DNA of 64,000 bases from Bettongia penicillata ogilbyi (lineage: Eukaryota > Chordata > Mammalia > Diprotodontia > Potoroidae): positions 1,678,501 through 1,742,500 of the forward strand of contig JAJHZJ010000751.1 in the NCBI GenBank assembly GCA_023548195.1, given 5' to 3'. The position numbers and the translations under genes were made by a program. Below, piece after piece: positions 43,240 through 52,264 of this stretch. Position 1 is the stretch's first letter; each line of letters begins with the position of its first letter. Below the pieces are notes generated by a model. The model was not told where the DNA came from. It did no database searches and saw nothing but the letters and a program-made list of their open reading frames with translations.

Positions 43240-44230
43240 CCATGCCATTCCTACTAAACTTTCTTTTACAGAGCCAGCAGGAGAAACTGGCATCCTTCTT
43301 GCTCCCTGCAACCCCTTCTAGACCCTGGTTATCCTACTATGGTTTATACCATTCCAATTATACCACTTTTCACTGCATTTTGACCATCTACCAAACCTCT
43401 CGGGTATTCTCCCACCTTTCTTAAGGACCTCAACACCTGGTTTATCATCTTCCACCAAGCCACCATCATTGAATGGTGACTATATTGATCAGTGACCCTT
43501 CTAATCTACTGTCCTAAGAGTTGTATAAGTTCTATTTACACTCTTCTTCGGCCAGGATCTATTCTGGGTCCTCCTCTCTTTTCCTTCTGTAAGATTTCAA
43601 TTGATGATCTCATCAGCTCCCATAGTTTCAACGATCATCTCCATGCAGATAACTCTCAGATATACTTGTCCAGCCCTGACCTCTTTCCTAACCTCCGGTC
43701 GCATATCTCCAGCTCTGTATTAGACACCTTAAACTCAATATGCCCCAAACAGATCTCTTTCTCTTTCCCCAAAACTCTCTCCTCTTCTGATCTTCCCTAT
43801 TACTGTCAAGGGTACAACCATTCTCCCAGCTCCTCAGGTTCCAAAACAAGGTGTAATCTTCAACTTCTCCCTCTTGCTTGCCCTTCAAACCCACCATGTT
43901 GTCAAGTCCTGTCATTTCTGACTTTGTAATAGATCTCGCATACACCCCCTTCTCTTCTATGATGCTGCCACCACCCTGTGGTTGTGATGCAGGCTCTCAT
44001 CACCTCACAACTGGGTTATTGCAATAACCAGCTATTCCATTTCCCTTACCTGACCCAAACCCAGACACAATTAATTGATTGCAAAGTCTTACTGATTCTA
44101 TCTCAACAATCCATACTCTTTCTATTCCCACGGTAGCTACCTAAGTTCAGGCTCTTTGTTTTTTGCTTAAACCACTTCCGTGGTCTAACTATCATTCTTT
44201 CCTCCAGAATACTCAATCCCGTCCAATCTA
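43240..44230 (+). pseudogene. CR1/L2-type LINE ORF2 remnant (reverse transcriptase)
   Basis: The 145-codon plus frame 43,492-43,929 contains 'GSILGPPLFSFCKISIDDL' and 'HLHADNSQIYLSSPDL', diverged versions of the RT signatures usually seen as 'G..LGPLLF...IND' and 'YADD.QLYLS'. Near 44,005 'QLGYCNNQL' recalls the 'S.LDYCN.LL' motif. Here the catalytic YADD has become HADN, and stops follow 43,929. It is an inactive fossil of a non-LTR element. The boundary with the antisense L1 at about 44,235 is abrupt. Confidence 0.82.
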
Positions 44231-44234
44231 TCCT

Positions 44235-45215
44235 TTTTTAAATTAATATAGTTAAGTTTTCTACAATCACTTCTACAAGTCTCAGATTTCCACCCCCATT
44301 CTTCCTCCCTTCCTTTCTTCTCCCTCCCCAAGATGGCGTAACAATCTTTTATGGGTTCTACACAGACATTCTTATTAAACACATTTTCACATTGGTCATG
44401 TTACATAGAGGAATTAAAATGATTGGGAGAAACTATGAGAAAAAACAAAACACAAGAGAAAACATTCTACTTCATTTTGAGATCCAATTCCATAGTTCTT
44501 TGTCTGGATGTGGAAGGCATTTTGCTTCAAGAGTCCATTGGGAATGTTTTAGGTCCTTACGTTGCTGTGAAGGGCTAAGTCTATCAGAAAAATTCCTCGC
44601 ACACTGTGGTTGTTACTGTGTACAATGTTCTCCTGGTTCTTTTCCTTTCACTCAGCATCAGTTCATAAAAATTCTTCCAGGCCTCTCTGAAGTCTTCCTG
44701 CTTATCATTTCTTATAGTATATTCCATGATATTCATATACCACAACTTGTTCAAATTCCAGTTCTTGGCCACCACAAAGGAAGTTTCTATAAATATTTTT
44801 ATACATGTGGGACCCTTTCCCATTATTATGATCTCTTTGGGTCCTAGAAGAAATATTTCTGGGTCAAAGGGTATGAATACTTTTTAGATCTTTGGAAATA
44901 GTTTCAAATTGCTCTCAAAAATAGTTGAATCAGCTCACAGCTCCACCAACAATGAATTAATGTTTCAACTCTCCCACATCTTCTCCAACATTTATCATCT
45001 TCCTATTTTGTCATGTTAGTCAATCGTGGTGCCTCAGAGTTGTCTTGATTTGCATCTCTCTAATTAATGGTGATTTAGAGCATTTTTTCAGATAATTATA
45101 GATAGTTTTAATTTCTTCCTCTGAAAATCAGCTATTCATATTCTTTGACCATTTATCAATTGGGAAATGATTTGTATTCTTGTACATTTGATTCAGTTCT
45201 TGGGTTTATCAAACA
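44235..45215 (-). mobile_element. L1 LINE 3' end, antisense, with ORF2 C-terminal remnant
   Basis: Starts with 3' UTR purine block reversed ('ccacccccattcttcctcccttcc') and continues 'cattttgagatccaattccatagttctttgtctgg'. The minus frame at 44,823-44,584 encodes 'MGKGPTCIKIFIETSFVVAK', 'IMEYTIRNDKQEDFREAWKN' and 'ELMLSERKRTRRTLYT'. It aligns with the L1 at 8,271-9,285 and ends near 'gaccatttatcaattgggaaatg'. Plus-strand frames across it are shadows. Confidence 0.92.
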
Positions 45216-45600
45216 GTAGATTGCTATATTCTATCTACCCTTTATACTCCCCAACATAGGAAAATGAACCTGTCTTCTATTTAAAACCTTCTATTCAAAA
45301 TCCTTATGGCTTCTACTATCCCTTGTCTGGAAAACTTTGGGACTTGTACTGACTTCACCATGCCCCAGCAAGTTCATTGTTAGAATTACCTCATCTCCCT
45401 GTAAGACCCCATGAGATTTGATACTCTACCTCATCACTACCCTTTACATCTCTGATTAGAGCTCCAGTGGGGTCATGAATCCAAACTTCCATTTAAGGAG
45501 AGACCCCAGCTCAGACATCTCCTTTCTCAACTGGCTACACAACCTTGGGACTTCTCTGGCTGATTTCTCCATCCACACCCTTGGGATTGAGTATCTCTCT
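45216..45600. other. Unclassified, probably old LINE-derived
   Basis: Pyrimidine-rich with phrases like 'aaaaccttctattcaaaatccttatggcttc', consistent with the upstream part of an L2-like element. No firm call is possible. Confidence 0.4.
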
Positions 45601-45604
45601 CTCC

Positions 45605-45740
45605 TCTCCACCAACCCCCCACACACCCTAATGCTGTTTTTCAGCTCCTTGAAGGTAAGGATTGTCTTTCTCTTTCATGCTTGTACCCCCTTGTACACAA
45701 CAGGCACCTAATAAATGTTTATTGACCAACTGATTATAAA
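45605..45740 (+). mobile_element. L2-type LINE 3' end
   Basis: 'tcagctccttgaaggtaaggattgtc' and 'aacaggcacctaataaatgtttattgac' are characteristic. Confidence 0.85.
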
Positions 45741-45799
45741 ATAAGACATGAAATGCTTAGTCTAGCCTTCAAGATTCTACACGATTTGTCACCAGTGTG

Positions 45800-45945
45800 T
45801 CATAGGATCAAAGATAATAAACTGGAAGGAATCTCAAATGCCATCTAATCTAATCCCCTTCTTTTGAAGATGAAGAAAATGGGACCCAGTCAGAAAAAGG
45901 GACTTTCTCTAAGTCATACAAAAGGCTATAGGAGTAGAACCCAAA
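45800..45945 (-). mobile_element. CORE-SINE, reverse, partial
   Basis: 'cataggatcaaagataataaactggaaggaatctcaaatgccatctaatctaatccccttc' and 'gatgaagaaaatggg' are present. Confidence 0.8.
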
Positions 45946-46112
45946 AGGACCTAAAGACATCATCTATTCCAACCTCCTCATTTTACATTCGAGGGAACTG
46001 AGATGCAGGGAAGTGGGGTCACTTGTCCAAGCTCATAAAGCAATAAACATTAGAGGCAGGTTTCAAGACTAGATAGTTGGACTCTAGAACCAATGCTCTT
46101 TCCATGATACTA
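45946..46112 (-). mobile_element. Second CORE-SINE, reverse
   Basis: 'acctaaagacatcatctattccaacctcctcattttaca', 'gaactgagatgcaggg' and 'gactctagaaccaatgctctttccatgatac' are present. It abuts the previous one in the same orientation. Confidence 0.85.
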
Positions 46113-46224
46113 GACTTTTCTCCCCTTAATTCCAGTTTCCAGCTAAATTGTAGTATTACCCATTCACTTATTTGATCCTGCCAGCACTACTCTACCTTTA
46201 CTCGTACTGGTTCCCACACTTGAA

Positions 46225-46400
46225 ATAGATTCACCCACCCATTCAATTAACAAGCATTTGTTCCATTTATTCCTAACATTCCTTCCTTCCCTCCTTCCTC
46301 TTTCCCTTCCTACAGTCCAAGCATGGTGCTCAATCTAGGAACAGGAAGAAGGGGGGAAAACCCAAACAATCCCTGCACTCAAGGATCTTACATTTTGAAA
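46225..46400 (+). mobile_element. MAR-like repeat with an internal (CCTT)n tract
   Basis: 'attcaattaacaagcatttgttccatttattcc' and 'catggtgctcaatctaggaacagg...aatccctgcactcaaggatcttacat' are the family words. A pyrimidine tetranucleotide tract ('ccttccttccctccttcctc') at about 46,282-46,312 lies between them. Confidence 0.75.
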
Positions 46401-46404
46401 GTCC

Positions 46405-46835
46405 TCTTCCTTCCAGGTTCAATTCTGGAGCTACTTTCTCCATGAAGTCTTCCAATATTCCTCTATTTGAAAGTGATTTATCTCCCTCTTCAAATTTCAC
46501 ATAGCATTTTTTTAATGGACCTCCATTTGGAGACAAAAGACTTGGATTCAAATGCTTTAAATGTCACTGCCCCTTATTATTGCTGTTGATTTGGGCAGTA
46601 CCTAACCTCTCTTGACCTCAGTATTCCTATCTGTAAAATTAGGATGATTATCATGTGACTCTTTGGATTCATCACATCCTACCTCATAATAGAGTTATTT
46701 GTGTACATGTCTTATTCCACAGTCAGATTGTAAGTTCCTTAAGGGCAGAATTCATGAAATATTTCATTTTTATATCTCCCTAGCATAAAACCTTGTCAGT
46801 GGTAGATACTTAATACACAATTATTAAACTGAATT
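46405..46835 (+). mobile_element. L2-type LINE 3' end, split by a nested SINE
   Basis: 'ggttcaattctggagctactttctccatgaagtcttccaat' lies to the left. After a SINE it resumes with 'cacatcctacctcataatagag', 'cagattgtaagttccttaagggcagaattc' and 'gatacttaatacacaattattaaactg'. Confidence 0.75.
46522..46662 (+). mobile_element. MIR/THER-type SINE, plus, nested in L2
   Basis: 'ttggagacaaaagacttggattcaaatgc', 'aacctctcttgacctcagtattcctatctgtaaaattaggatgatt' are SINE body words. Confidence 0.78.
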
Positions 46836-46839
46836 CATA

Positions 46840-46998
46840 AATTTAGATTCACAGAATGTTATATCGATAAGGGGTCTTAGATATTATCTAGGTCACTACC
46901 ATTTTACAGGTGTGGAAGCTGAGGCACAGATGAGGAGTGATTTTCCAAGTTCAAATAGCTAACAGGTAACAGATCTAGAATTCAGATGTAGCTGTGCA
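46840..46998 (-). mobile_element. CORE-SINE, reverse
   Basis: 'gattcacagaatgttatatcgataaggggtcttagat', 'ccattttacaggtgtggaagctgaggcacag' and 'ctagaattcagatg' are present. Confidence 0.83.
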
Positions 46999-47039
46999 AA
47001 CTCAAAGACATGCCAAAACTGAATGAGATGCTTTGGGAA

Positions 47040-47190
47040 GCAGTGAATTTCCCACTCCCACTTTCCATGCCTGGAGATCTTCAAGTTAAGGATACATGAT
47101 AAGTATATGACACAGAAAAGTCTGTTTCAAATAATCAGTTGAACTAAACGGCTTCTGAGATTTCTTCTATCCTAAAATTCTTTAATTCAG
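47040..47190 (+). mobile_element. CR1/L3-type LINE 3' end
   Basis: 'tttccatgcctggagatcttcaag' and 'cagttgaactaaacggcttctgagatttcttctatcctaaaattctttaattc' match the CR1/L3 3' end. Confidence 0.7.
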
Positions 47191-47239
47191 AGTCTTCAAA
47201 CTCTATTTTTAAGAATGAGAAAGCAAAGGAGTCCATTAA

Positions 47240-47445
47240 TAGCCTTTTCTATAAAATGAAGTTGTTGTGAGTATTATTGAAATTGAAATTGTAAAGAGGT
47301 TAGCATATAGTAGATGTTATATGAATTATTATCCTTTTCTTTTCCCTATTTTACAGTTGAGGAAAAGAAAGGGCCACATGGCTAGTTAAATCTAAGTCTC
47401 CAGTTGAGTCTAGTGAGCTCTCTTCACTACAGCCAACTCTAGGTC
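47240..47445. mobile_element. Plus SINE tail followed by a reverse CORE-SINE
   Basis: 'tagccttttctataaaatgaagttgttgtgag' fits a plus SINE tail to about 47,325. 'ttttccctattttacagttgaggaaaag...ccacatggctagttaaat' from 47,335 fits a reversed one. Borders are unclear. Confidence 0.6.
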
Positions 47446-47980
47446 AACATTTATGAAACCACCCATATATTTGGTGTCTAAAAAAAAAGACTCTGTCCAT
47501 TCAACTCTGAGTATCATCAGTAAGTCTAAAATATGAAGCCAGAACAACAAATATCTAGCCCCTTGCTGTTTTATTGTTTTCTATTTTATGAGTTCAAATT
47601 TCAAAAATAGTTCTGCTTGTCTTAAAGAGAGTCGTATGTATGTATTTTTCTGCCAAAGTTTTGAAATTTCTCTTGTCATCATCCAATGGGGCAAATGCAA
47701 TATGGTGGAAGTTTAGGTAAGGGTTATGCCAGCTCTGGTCTCAGACAATGTGTATTTGCCTCTCTCTTTTTCCTCTCCCTTTCTTCTTCCTTCCTCCCAA
47801 TTATTATTGCCAACTCTAGTGATCATAATTTAATGTTGATAGAACAGATACATAGGAATCTCTAAGAAAAGCAAAGCTTCAGAAATTAGAATTTTTAAAA
47901 GCAGAAAAAAATGAGATGAAATTTTGACAAATCATTTTTTTACCTTACAAAAATTTATCAGAGACATATTTTAACCAATG
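47446..47980. other. Unique sequence, no feature recognised
   Basis: A pyrimidine-rich patch ('ctctctctttttcctctccctttcttcttccttcc') lies at 47,760-47,797. Nothing else is recognised. Confidence 0.4.
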
Positions 47981-47984
47981 TATT

Positions 47985-48160
47985 TACGATTGTTTTTACA
48001 AAATACTTTCATATACATGATTTTGATCCTTATAATCAGCATTTCTGTGAGAGGGGTCAGGACCCTGGAGCAGCAAATGGAGGCTCAGAAAGGGTTTTTC
48101 TCAAGATCCCAATGACTGAGAACAGTGGCAACAGGTTAAGAACTCAAGGCTTTGATTCTT
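47985..48160 (-). mobile_element. MIR/THER-type SINE, reverse, diverged
   Basis: 'tacaaaatactttcatatacatgattttgatccttataatcagc' and 'gcagcaaatggaggctcagaaagg' fit the reversed CORE-SINE. Confidence 0.7.
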
Positions 48161-48284
48161 ATTCATATATGCCTTTCAAAATACTCCATATTTTGACTCT
48201 GCTAATGATACTTATGGTTAATGGGCTAATTCTGCTTTTTTAAGAGTCCACAATTATGAATGGCTTTATAAATGTTAACTTAGA

Positions 48285-48415
48285 AGTGGTTGTAGTGGAG
48301 AGAAAATGCTGGGCTCAGTCAGGGGAGTTGGGCTTAATTAGCCATGCGACCCTGGTGAAATTATTTCCTTTTTGTTGCCTCAGTTTCCTCTTCTGTAAAA
48401 TGGGAAAGGGAAGAA
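48285..48415 (+). mobile_element. SINE, plus, partial
   Basis: 'ggagagaaaatgctgggctcagtcagggg', 'catgcgaccctggtgaaattatttcc' and 'gcctcagtttcctcttctgtaaaatggg' are present. Confidence 0.83.
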
Positions 48416-48592
48416 GCATTCGCGTAGTACCTACTATGTGCCAAGCACTGTGTTAAGTGCATCAAAAATATCTCATTTGATCCTCACAACCACAACCTTG
48501 GAGGTTATTGCTGTTTCTCCCCATGTTGTTATTAAAGAAACTGAGACCAAGAAAGGTTAGGTGATTTGATCTGGGCCACCCAACTTGTAAAG

Positions 48593-49008
48593 GCAGCTAG
48601 GTGGTACAGTGGAAAGAGTACTAGACCTGAAGTCTGGAAGACCTGAGTTCAAATCTGGCCTCACACACTTTCTAGTTATGTGACCCTGGGTGAGTCACTA
48701 AACCCTTTTACCTCAGTTTCTTCATCTGTCAAATGCTGGAGGCAAAGAACCCAATTAGGCTACCGTAATAGTCCAGGTTGGTGGCAATAAGGACCTGTAC
48801 CAGGGTGGTGGTCATGGTAATAGAAAGGAAGGGACTGATTTAGGTATGACTTGGATAAAGGCCTTTCCTTGAAGATAGCTTGCTTATCAAACCTGCAGAT
48901 GACTCAGAGCTAGGAGAACGAAATGGCAAACCACTCCAGTGTCTTTGCCAAGAAAACCCCAAACGAGGTCACAAAGAGTTGGACATGCCTGAAATGACTG
49001 AACAACAC
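48593..49008 (+). mobile_element. Marsupial tRNA-type SINE, plus, nested, itself interrupted
   Basis: The head 'ggcagctaggtggtacagtgg' and body to 'ttcttcatctgtcaaatg' (48,735) are followed, after a 177-base foreign segment, by the tail 'agctaggagaacgaaatggcaaaccactccagtgtc...gactgaacaac'. Removing the insert would leave a full-length SINE of normal length. Confidence 0.93.
48736..48912 (+). repeat. Acceptor copy of a 177-bp local duplication, inside a SINE
   Basis: From 'ctggaggcaaagaaccc' to 'gactcagagcta' this matches 49,663-49,839 over 177 aligned positions without gaps and with about 14 differences, by eye. The insert sits exactly at the SINE phrase 'aaatgagctggagaag'. The left junction shares 'ctggag' and the right shares 'agct' between donor and SINE. 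There is no poly-A. Confidence 0.92.
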
Positions 49009-49184
49009 CACATCTTATAAGAGTCTGGGGCCGGATTTGTCCTCAGGTCTTCCTGACTCCAGGCCTAGCACTCTATCCACTGAGTCACTGAGTCACCTAG
49101 CTGCCTTTGAAGCTTGATAGCATTTCTGTGCCAACATCCCAGGATTTTTATGAGGAAGTTGCTTTGTAAACCCTTGAGAGACAT

Positions 49185-49352
49185 TTTGGTATGGTGGAAA
49201 GAATGCTGAAATTAGAGTTAGCAGACCTGAATTTTAATCTCACTTCTACCACTTACACCTGTATGACCTTGGGCAAGTCACTTAACTTGTGGCTCTTAGT
49301 TCCTCATCCGAATGATAACAGGCCTCTGGGATTCCCTCTGGATCTGTGATCC
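49185..49352 (+). mobile_element. CORE-SINE, plus
   Basis: 'tatggtggaaagaatgctgaaattagagttagcagacc', 'gtatgaccttgggcaagtcacttaac' and 'ggattccctctggatctgtgatcc' are present. Confidence 0.88.
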
Positions 49353-49529
49353 TTATTGTCCATCATGAAATGGAGAAGGTTTAAAAAAGGTGTCAAACAG
49401 CATCTTGCTCTTGTCTCTGGGTATCATCTCTACTTCATGGAGAACAATAATAAAAATAATAGCTCAAGTCCTTCTCCAATTCCCTTTCCTTTTTTCAACT
49501 TCCCACAGAATCTGGAATTGCCTGTGTTT

Positions 49530-49645
49530 TTGTCTTTAAAATGGGGTCAATGCTTAAACATGACTGCCTAGTGGGGTTGTTGGAATGAAATTACTTTGGA
49601 ATTGTGAAAAAACCATGGAAATGTGAGTTGTCACAATTATGATAA
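49530..49645 (+). mobile_element. CORE-SINE 3' part, plus, diverged
   Basis: 'gtctttaaaatggggtcaatgcttaaacatgactgcctagtggggttgttgg' fits the SINE 3' region. Confidence 0.6.
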
Positions 49646-49662
49646 GTATGAGATGAGAGACA

Positions 49663-49839
49663 CTGGAGGCAAAGAACCCAATTAGGCTATTGTAATAGTC
49701 CAGGTGGGCGATAATAAGGACCTGTACCAGGGTGGTGGTCATGGTAATGGAAAGGAAGGGACTGATTTAGATACGACTCAGATAAAGCCCTTTCCTTGAA
49801 GATAGCATGTTTATCAAACCTGCAGATGACTCAGAGCTA
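49663..49839 (+). repeat. Donor copy of the 177-bp local duplication
   Basis: Here the segment runs on into 'tatgggatactagccagttgg', i.e. further into a CR1/L3-like element, and so is in its original context. Its left part ('gtaatagtccaggtgggcgataataaggacctgtaccagggtggtgg') looks like a MAR-like repeat. Confidence 0.88.
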
Positions 49840-49925
49840 TATGGGATACTAGCCAGTTGGATGGTAGAGTCAGGCTCCCTAAAGATCAAAACAAGCTAGA
49901 ATGTTAGTCTAAATACAATAAGATA
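49795..49925 (+). mobile_element. CR1/L3-type LINE reverse transcriptase fragment
   Basis: 'tttatcaaacctgcagatgactcagagc' encodes a diverged version of the non-LTR RT active-site region ('FADD...'), reading 'PADDSE'. 'gatactagccagttggatggtagagtc' follows as expected for CR1/L3. It is not open beyond this. Confidence 0.65.
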
Positions 49926-50069
49926 AGAGGGGGAGAAAGAGAAGGTGGAACATGAGGATGAAAATAGAGATGGAGATAAAAAAGAGTAAAGAATAAGTGC
50001 AAAAAGGAGGGGAAGAAAACAGTAGAAGATGCAAATTTATCCTAAATCAAAGAAAAGCTTCTTTTTAGT

Positions 50070-50285
50070 TAGTGCTAATACTTTCTGTGGAGCTAAAGCT
50101 TTTACATATCTCACAAATGCTTAGAACAAACCACTGAGGTAAGGAAATATCATTGTCTCAATTTAAAGGAAAATGGAAAGCTCAAGGAATCTAAGCGACT
50201 CTCCCAAGGTTGCAAGGCTCATCAGTCAGCGTCAGGATCAAGGAACACATCAGAGTCTTCTCCATCCAATGCTCTTTTTAAGACA
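50070..50285 (-). mobile_element. MIR/THER-type SINE, reverse, diverged
   Basis: 'cttttacatatctcacaaatgcttagaac', 'ccactgaggtaaggaaatatcattgtctcaatttaaagg' and 'tctcccaaggttgcaaggctc' are present. Confidence 0.75.
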
Positions 50286-50379
50286 ATACAGCTCCCTGAG
50301 AAATATTCAAAAACAGAGATGAAAAATGGAGTACTTTATAATAAAACCTGTGAATCTAAAGTAGCCAAAATTAAGACCA

Positions 50380-50795
50380 GAGAGACAGAAAGACATAGAG
50401 ACCAGAGAAAGAGAGAAAAAAAGGAAAAAAATCTTGTCATTCCTTGAATATTTTGAAATGAATAAAAGGAAAGAGAGGGAGGGAGAGGGGGAGAGAGAGA
50501 GACAGAGACACAGAGAGAGACAGAGACAAAAAGAGAGAGGGGAAGAGAGGGAAAGGGGAGGGATGGGGAGGGATGGAGGAGGGATAGGGGAAGGAGGAGG
50601 AGAGAGGGAGAGAAAGAGAGGGGGGAAGAGGGAAAGAGAAAAGGGAAGAGAAGGAGAAAGAGAGGGAGAGAGAGAGAGAGTGGCACAGAGAGAGACAGAG
50701 ACAAAAGGAGAGAGGGGGAAAGGAGAGATGGGGGAGGGATGGGGGGAGTAGGGAAAGAGAAAAGGAAAGAGAGGGAGAAAGAGAGGCACGCAGAG
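50380..50795. repeat. Polypurine (GA/GGGA/CAGA)n tract
   Basis: Nearly all purine on the plus strand. 50,586-50,680 is an unbroken run of 95 purines, with GGGG and GGAGG blocks. A phrase 'cagagagagacagagacaaaa' occurs twice (near 50,511 and 50,687), suggesting internal duplication. Long frames on both strands (up to 160 codons) are products of this composition. Such tracts can form triplex or quadruplex structures; that is inference. Confidence 0.95.
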
Positions 50796-50799
50796 AGTG

Positions 50800-51510
50800 G
50801 TTTGTTTTAATTGAATGAGGAAGGGAATTCAGAGGTTGGTGACTGACCACAGAAAACAACTGTCTTCCTGAAATTAGAATCCACGCATCAAGGCACCAGG
50901 CACTCTAACTCATAGTAACTGCCAAATGAGTGAAGCCCAATCTCTTAAAGTAAAAGGGTCCTAAATTGTAATTGGACCATCATGGATTAAATTTCAATAC
51001 CTGAAAATTTTCTCAGAAATGAATAGGCCATTGGGAAGACTGTGGAGCCTGGGCATAATATGCTTCCCACAGCTGATCCTGGCAGGTCACTCGTTTGGCA
51101 CCAAATAAAGGTCCCAAGTGGTCTTTAAGGGTATTCAGCTGCTGAGCGCTTACTCTATTCATCCCTCATTGTGCTCCTGGTAGCAGATCCAAAGAAGGCG
51201 CCTCAATCAGCTCTATGGGTGAAACGGTCATTCCACTGTAGAGCCTGGGATCTCTCTGGCCTGGCTGTACCACTTCAGAGAGAGTTCTTCGAGTTAGGGA
51301 CACTCTGAATCTTAATGGTTTCTAAGAAATGCTGTTAAAGAGGAGAATGGGGTGGAGACAGACAAAGGGAGCGGGGAGAACAAATAACGTGGATTTTATT
51401 TGAGGTTGGGGTCGAAGCCTAAAGAAGTCTCATTTGTGGCTGTAATTCCCATAACCTTAGAAAACTGGGATGTCCCATTTGGAGGCCATTGAGTACCTAC
51501 ACAAACAAAA
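50800..51510. other. Unique sequence, no feature recognised
   Basis: No repeat signature is recognised. A few CpGs near 51,140-51,420 are the densest in this part but far from island-like. Confidence 0.45.
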
Positions 51511-51514
51511 GTGG

Positions 51515-51605
51515 AAGTCACTTCATTATTTTTCTGGAGGCATGATCTTCTTTAGCAACAAAGGACGAATACAACACACACACACACACACACACAAACA
51601 AACAA
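51515..51605 (+). mobile_element. SINE tail fragment with a (CA)n microsatellite
   Basis: 'agtcacttcattatttttctggaggcatgatc...caacaaaggacgaatacaac' fits a SINE tail. It runs into about 11 'ca' repeats (51,574-51,595) and an 'acaaacaaacaaaa' end, so the microsatellite probably grew from the SINE's A/C-rich 3' end. Confidence 0.7.
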
Positions 51606-51739
51606 AAGCTACAGCTTAGTGGAAGATAGCCTTCAAAGACTGACCGATGCTAATGTAGCCTTAAATTGCATTAGAAGGGATGGAGTCTGTAGGACTTTGG
51701 AAATAATAATGCTCCTGTATCCTGCCCAGCTCAGACTAC

Positions 51740-52262
51740 AAGTTAAGGACACATAGAAGAGAGCACCCAGCATGAGGAAGGGACTGGAGGTTATACTACA
51801 GGAGGATCATTTGGAAGAATTGGGGGTGTTGGACCTGGAATAGAGGAGAAAGCCAGAAGCCACGGGTGGGAGATTCAGAAGGGGAGATTTTAGTACAATG
51901 GTTTCCTAATAATTAGACATCCCCAATAATACAATGGGTTCTTCCTGCCTGGAGGTCTTCAAGAAAGGCTGGATATTTGATCTCATTTGGGACATGGCAT
52001 AAAATGGCATCCAAATGGAATAGTGGATGATGGCAGGTAGGAAAACCTGGGTCTAAATCTTGTCTCAGACACTCACCAACTATGGGAGTTGGACAATTCT
52101 TTTAACTTCTATTTCAGTTTTCTCATTGGCAAAAAATTAAAGGGTCTGACTCCTAACCATGCTAGCAGCCCTATGATCCTATGTTGTTAAGGGGATTCTC
52201 ATTCAAGACCAGGATGCCCTAGGTGACAACTGAGGTTCCTCCTTCTTCTGAGATTCTGCAAA
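51740..52262 (+). mobile_element. CR1/L3-type LINE 3' end, split by a nested SINE
   Basis: 'caggaggatcatttggaagaattgggggtgttggacctggaatagagg' and 'ctgcctggaggtcttcaagaaaggctgg' lie before about 52,010. 'ggggattctcattcaagaccaggatgccctaggtgacaactgaggttcc...gagattctg' resumes after 52,190. Confidence 0.8.
52010..52185 (+). mobile_element. CORE-SINE, plus, nested in CR1/L3
   Basis: 'aatggaatagtggatgatggcaggtaggaaaacctgggtctaaatc', 'cagacactcaccaac' and 'gcagccctatgatcctatg' are present. Confidence 0.82.
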
Positions 52263-52264
52263 AA

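Larger units (their letters stand above)
48420..49108 (-). mobile_element. MIR/THER-type SINE, reverse, split by a nested SINE
   Basis: The left part is 'gtacctactatgtgccaagcactgtgttaag...atctcatttgatcctcacaacc...aaactgagaccaagaaagg' (to about 48,592). The right part is 'ctggggccggatttgtcctcaggtcttcctgactccaggcctagcactctatcc...cacctagctgcc' (49,026-49,108). The DNA between is a plus-strand SINE. Confidence 0.9.

Noticed and set aside
44392..44847. 151-codon plus-strand frame
   Set aside because: It is the antisense shadow of an L1 ORF2 C-terminal remnant.
50307..50859. Overlapping frames of 105-160 codons, Ser/Leu/Pro-rich on one strand and Glu/Arg-rich on the other
   Set aside because: They come from the polypurine tract, which lacks stop codons by composition; no domain or start context supports a gene.
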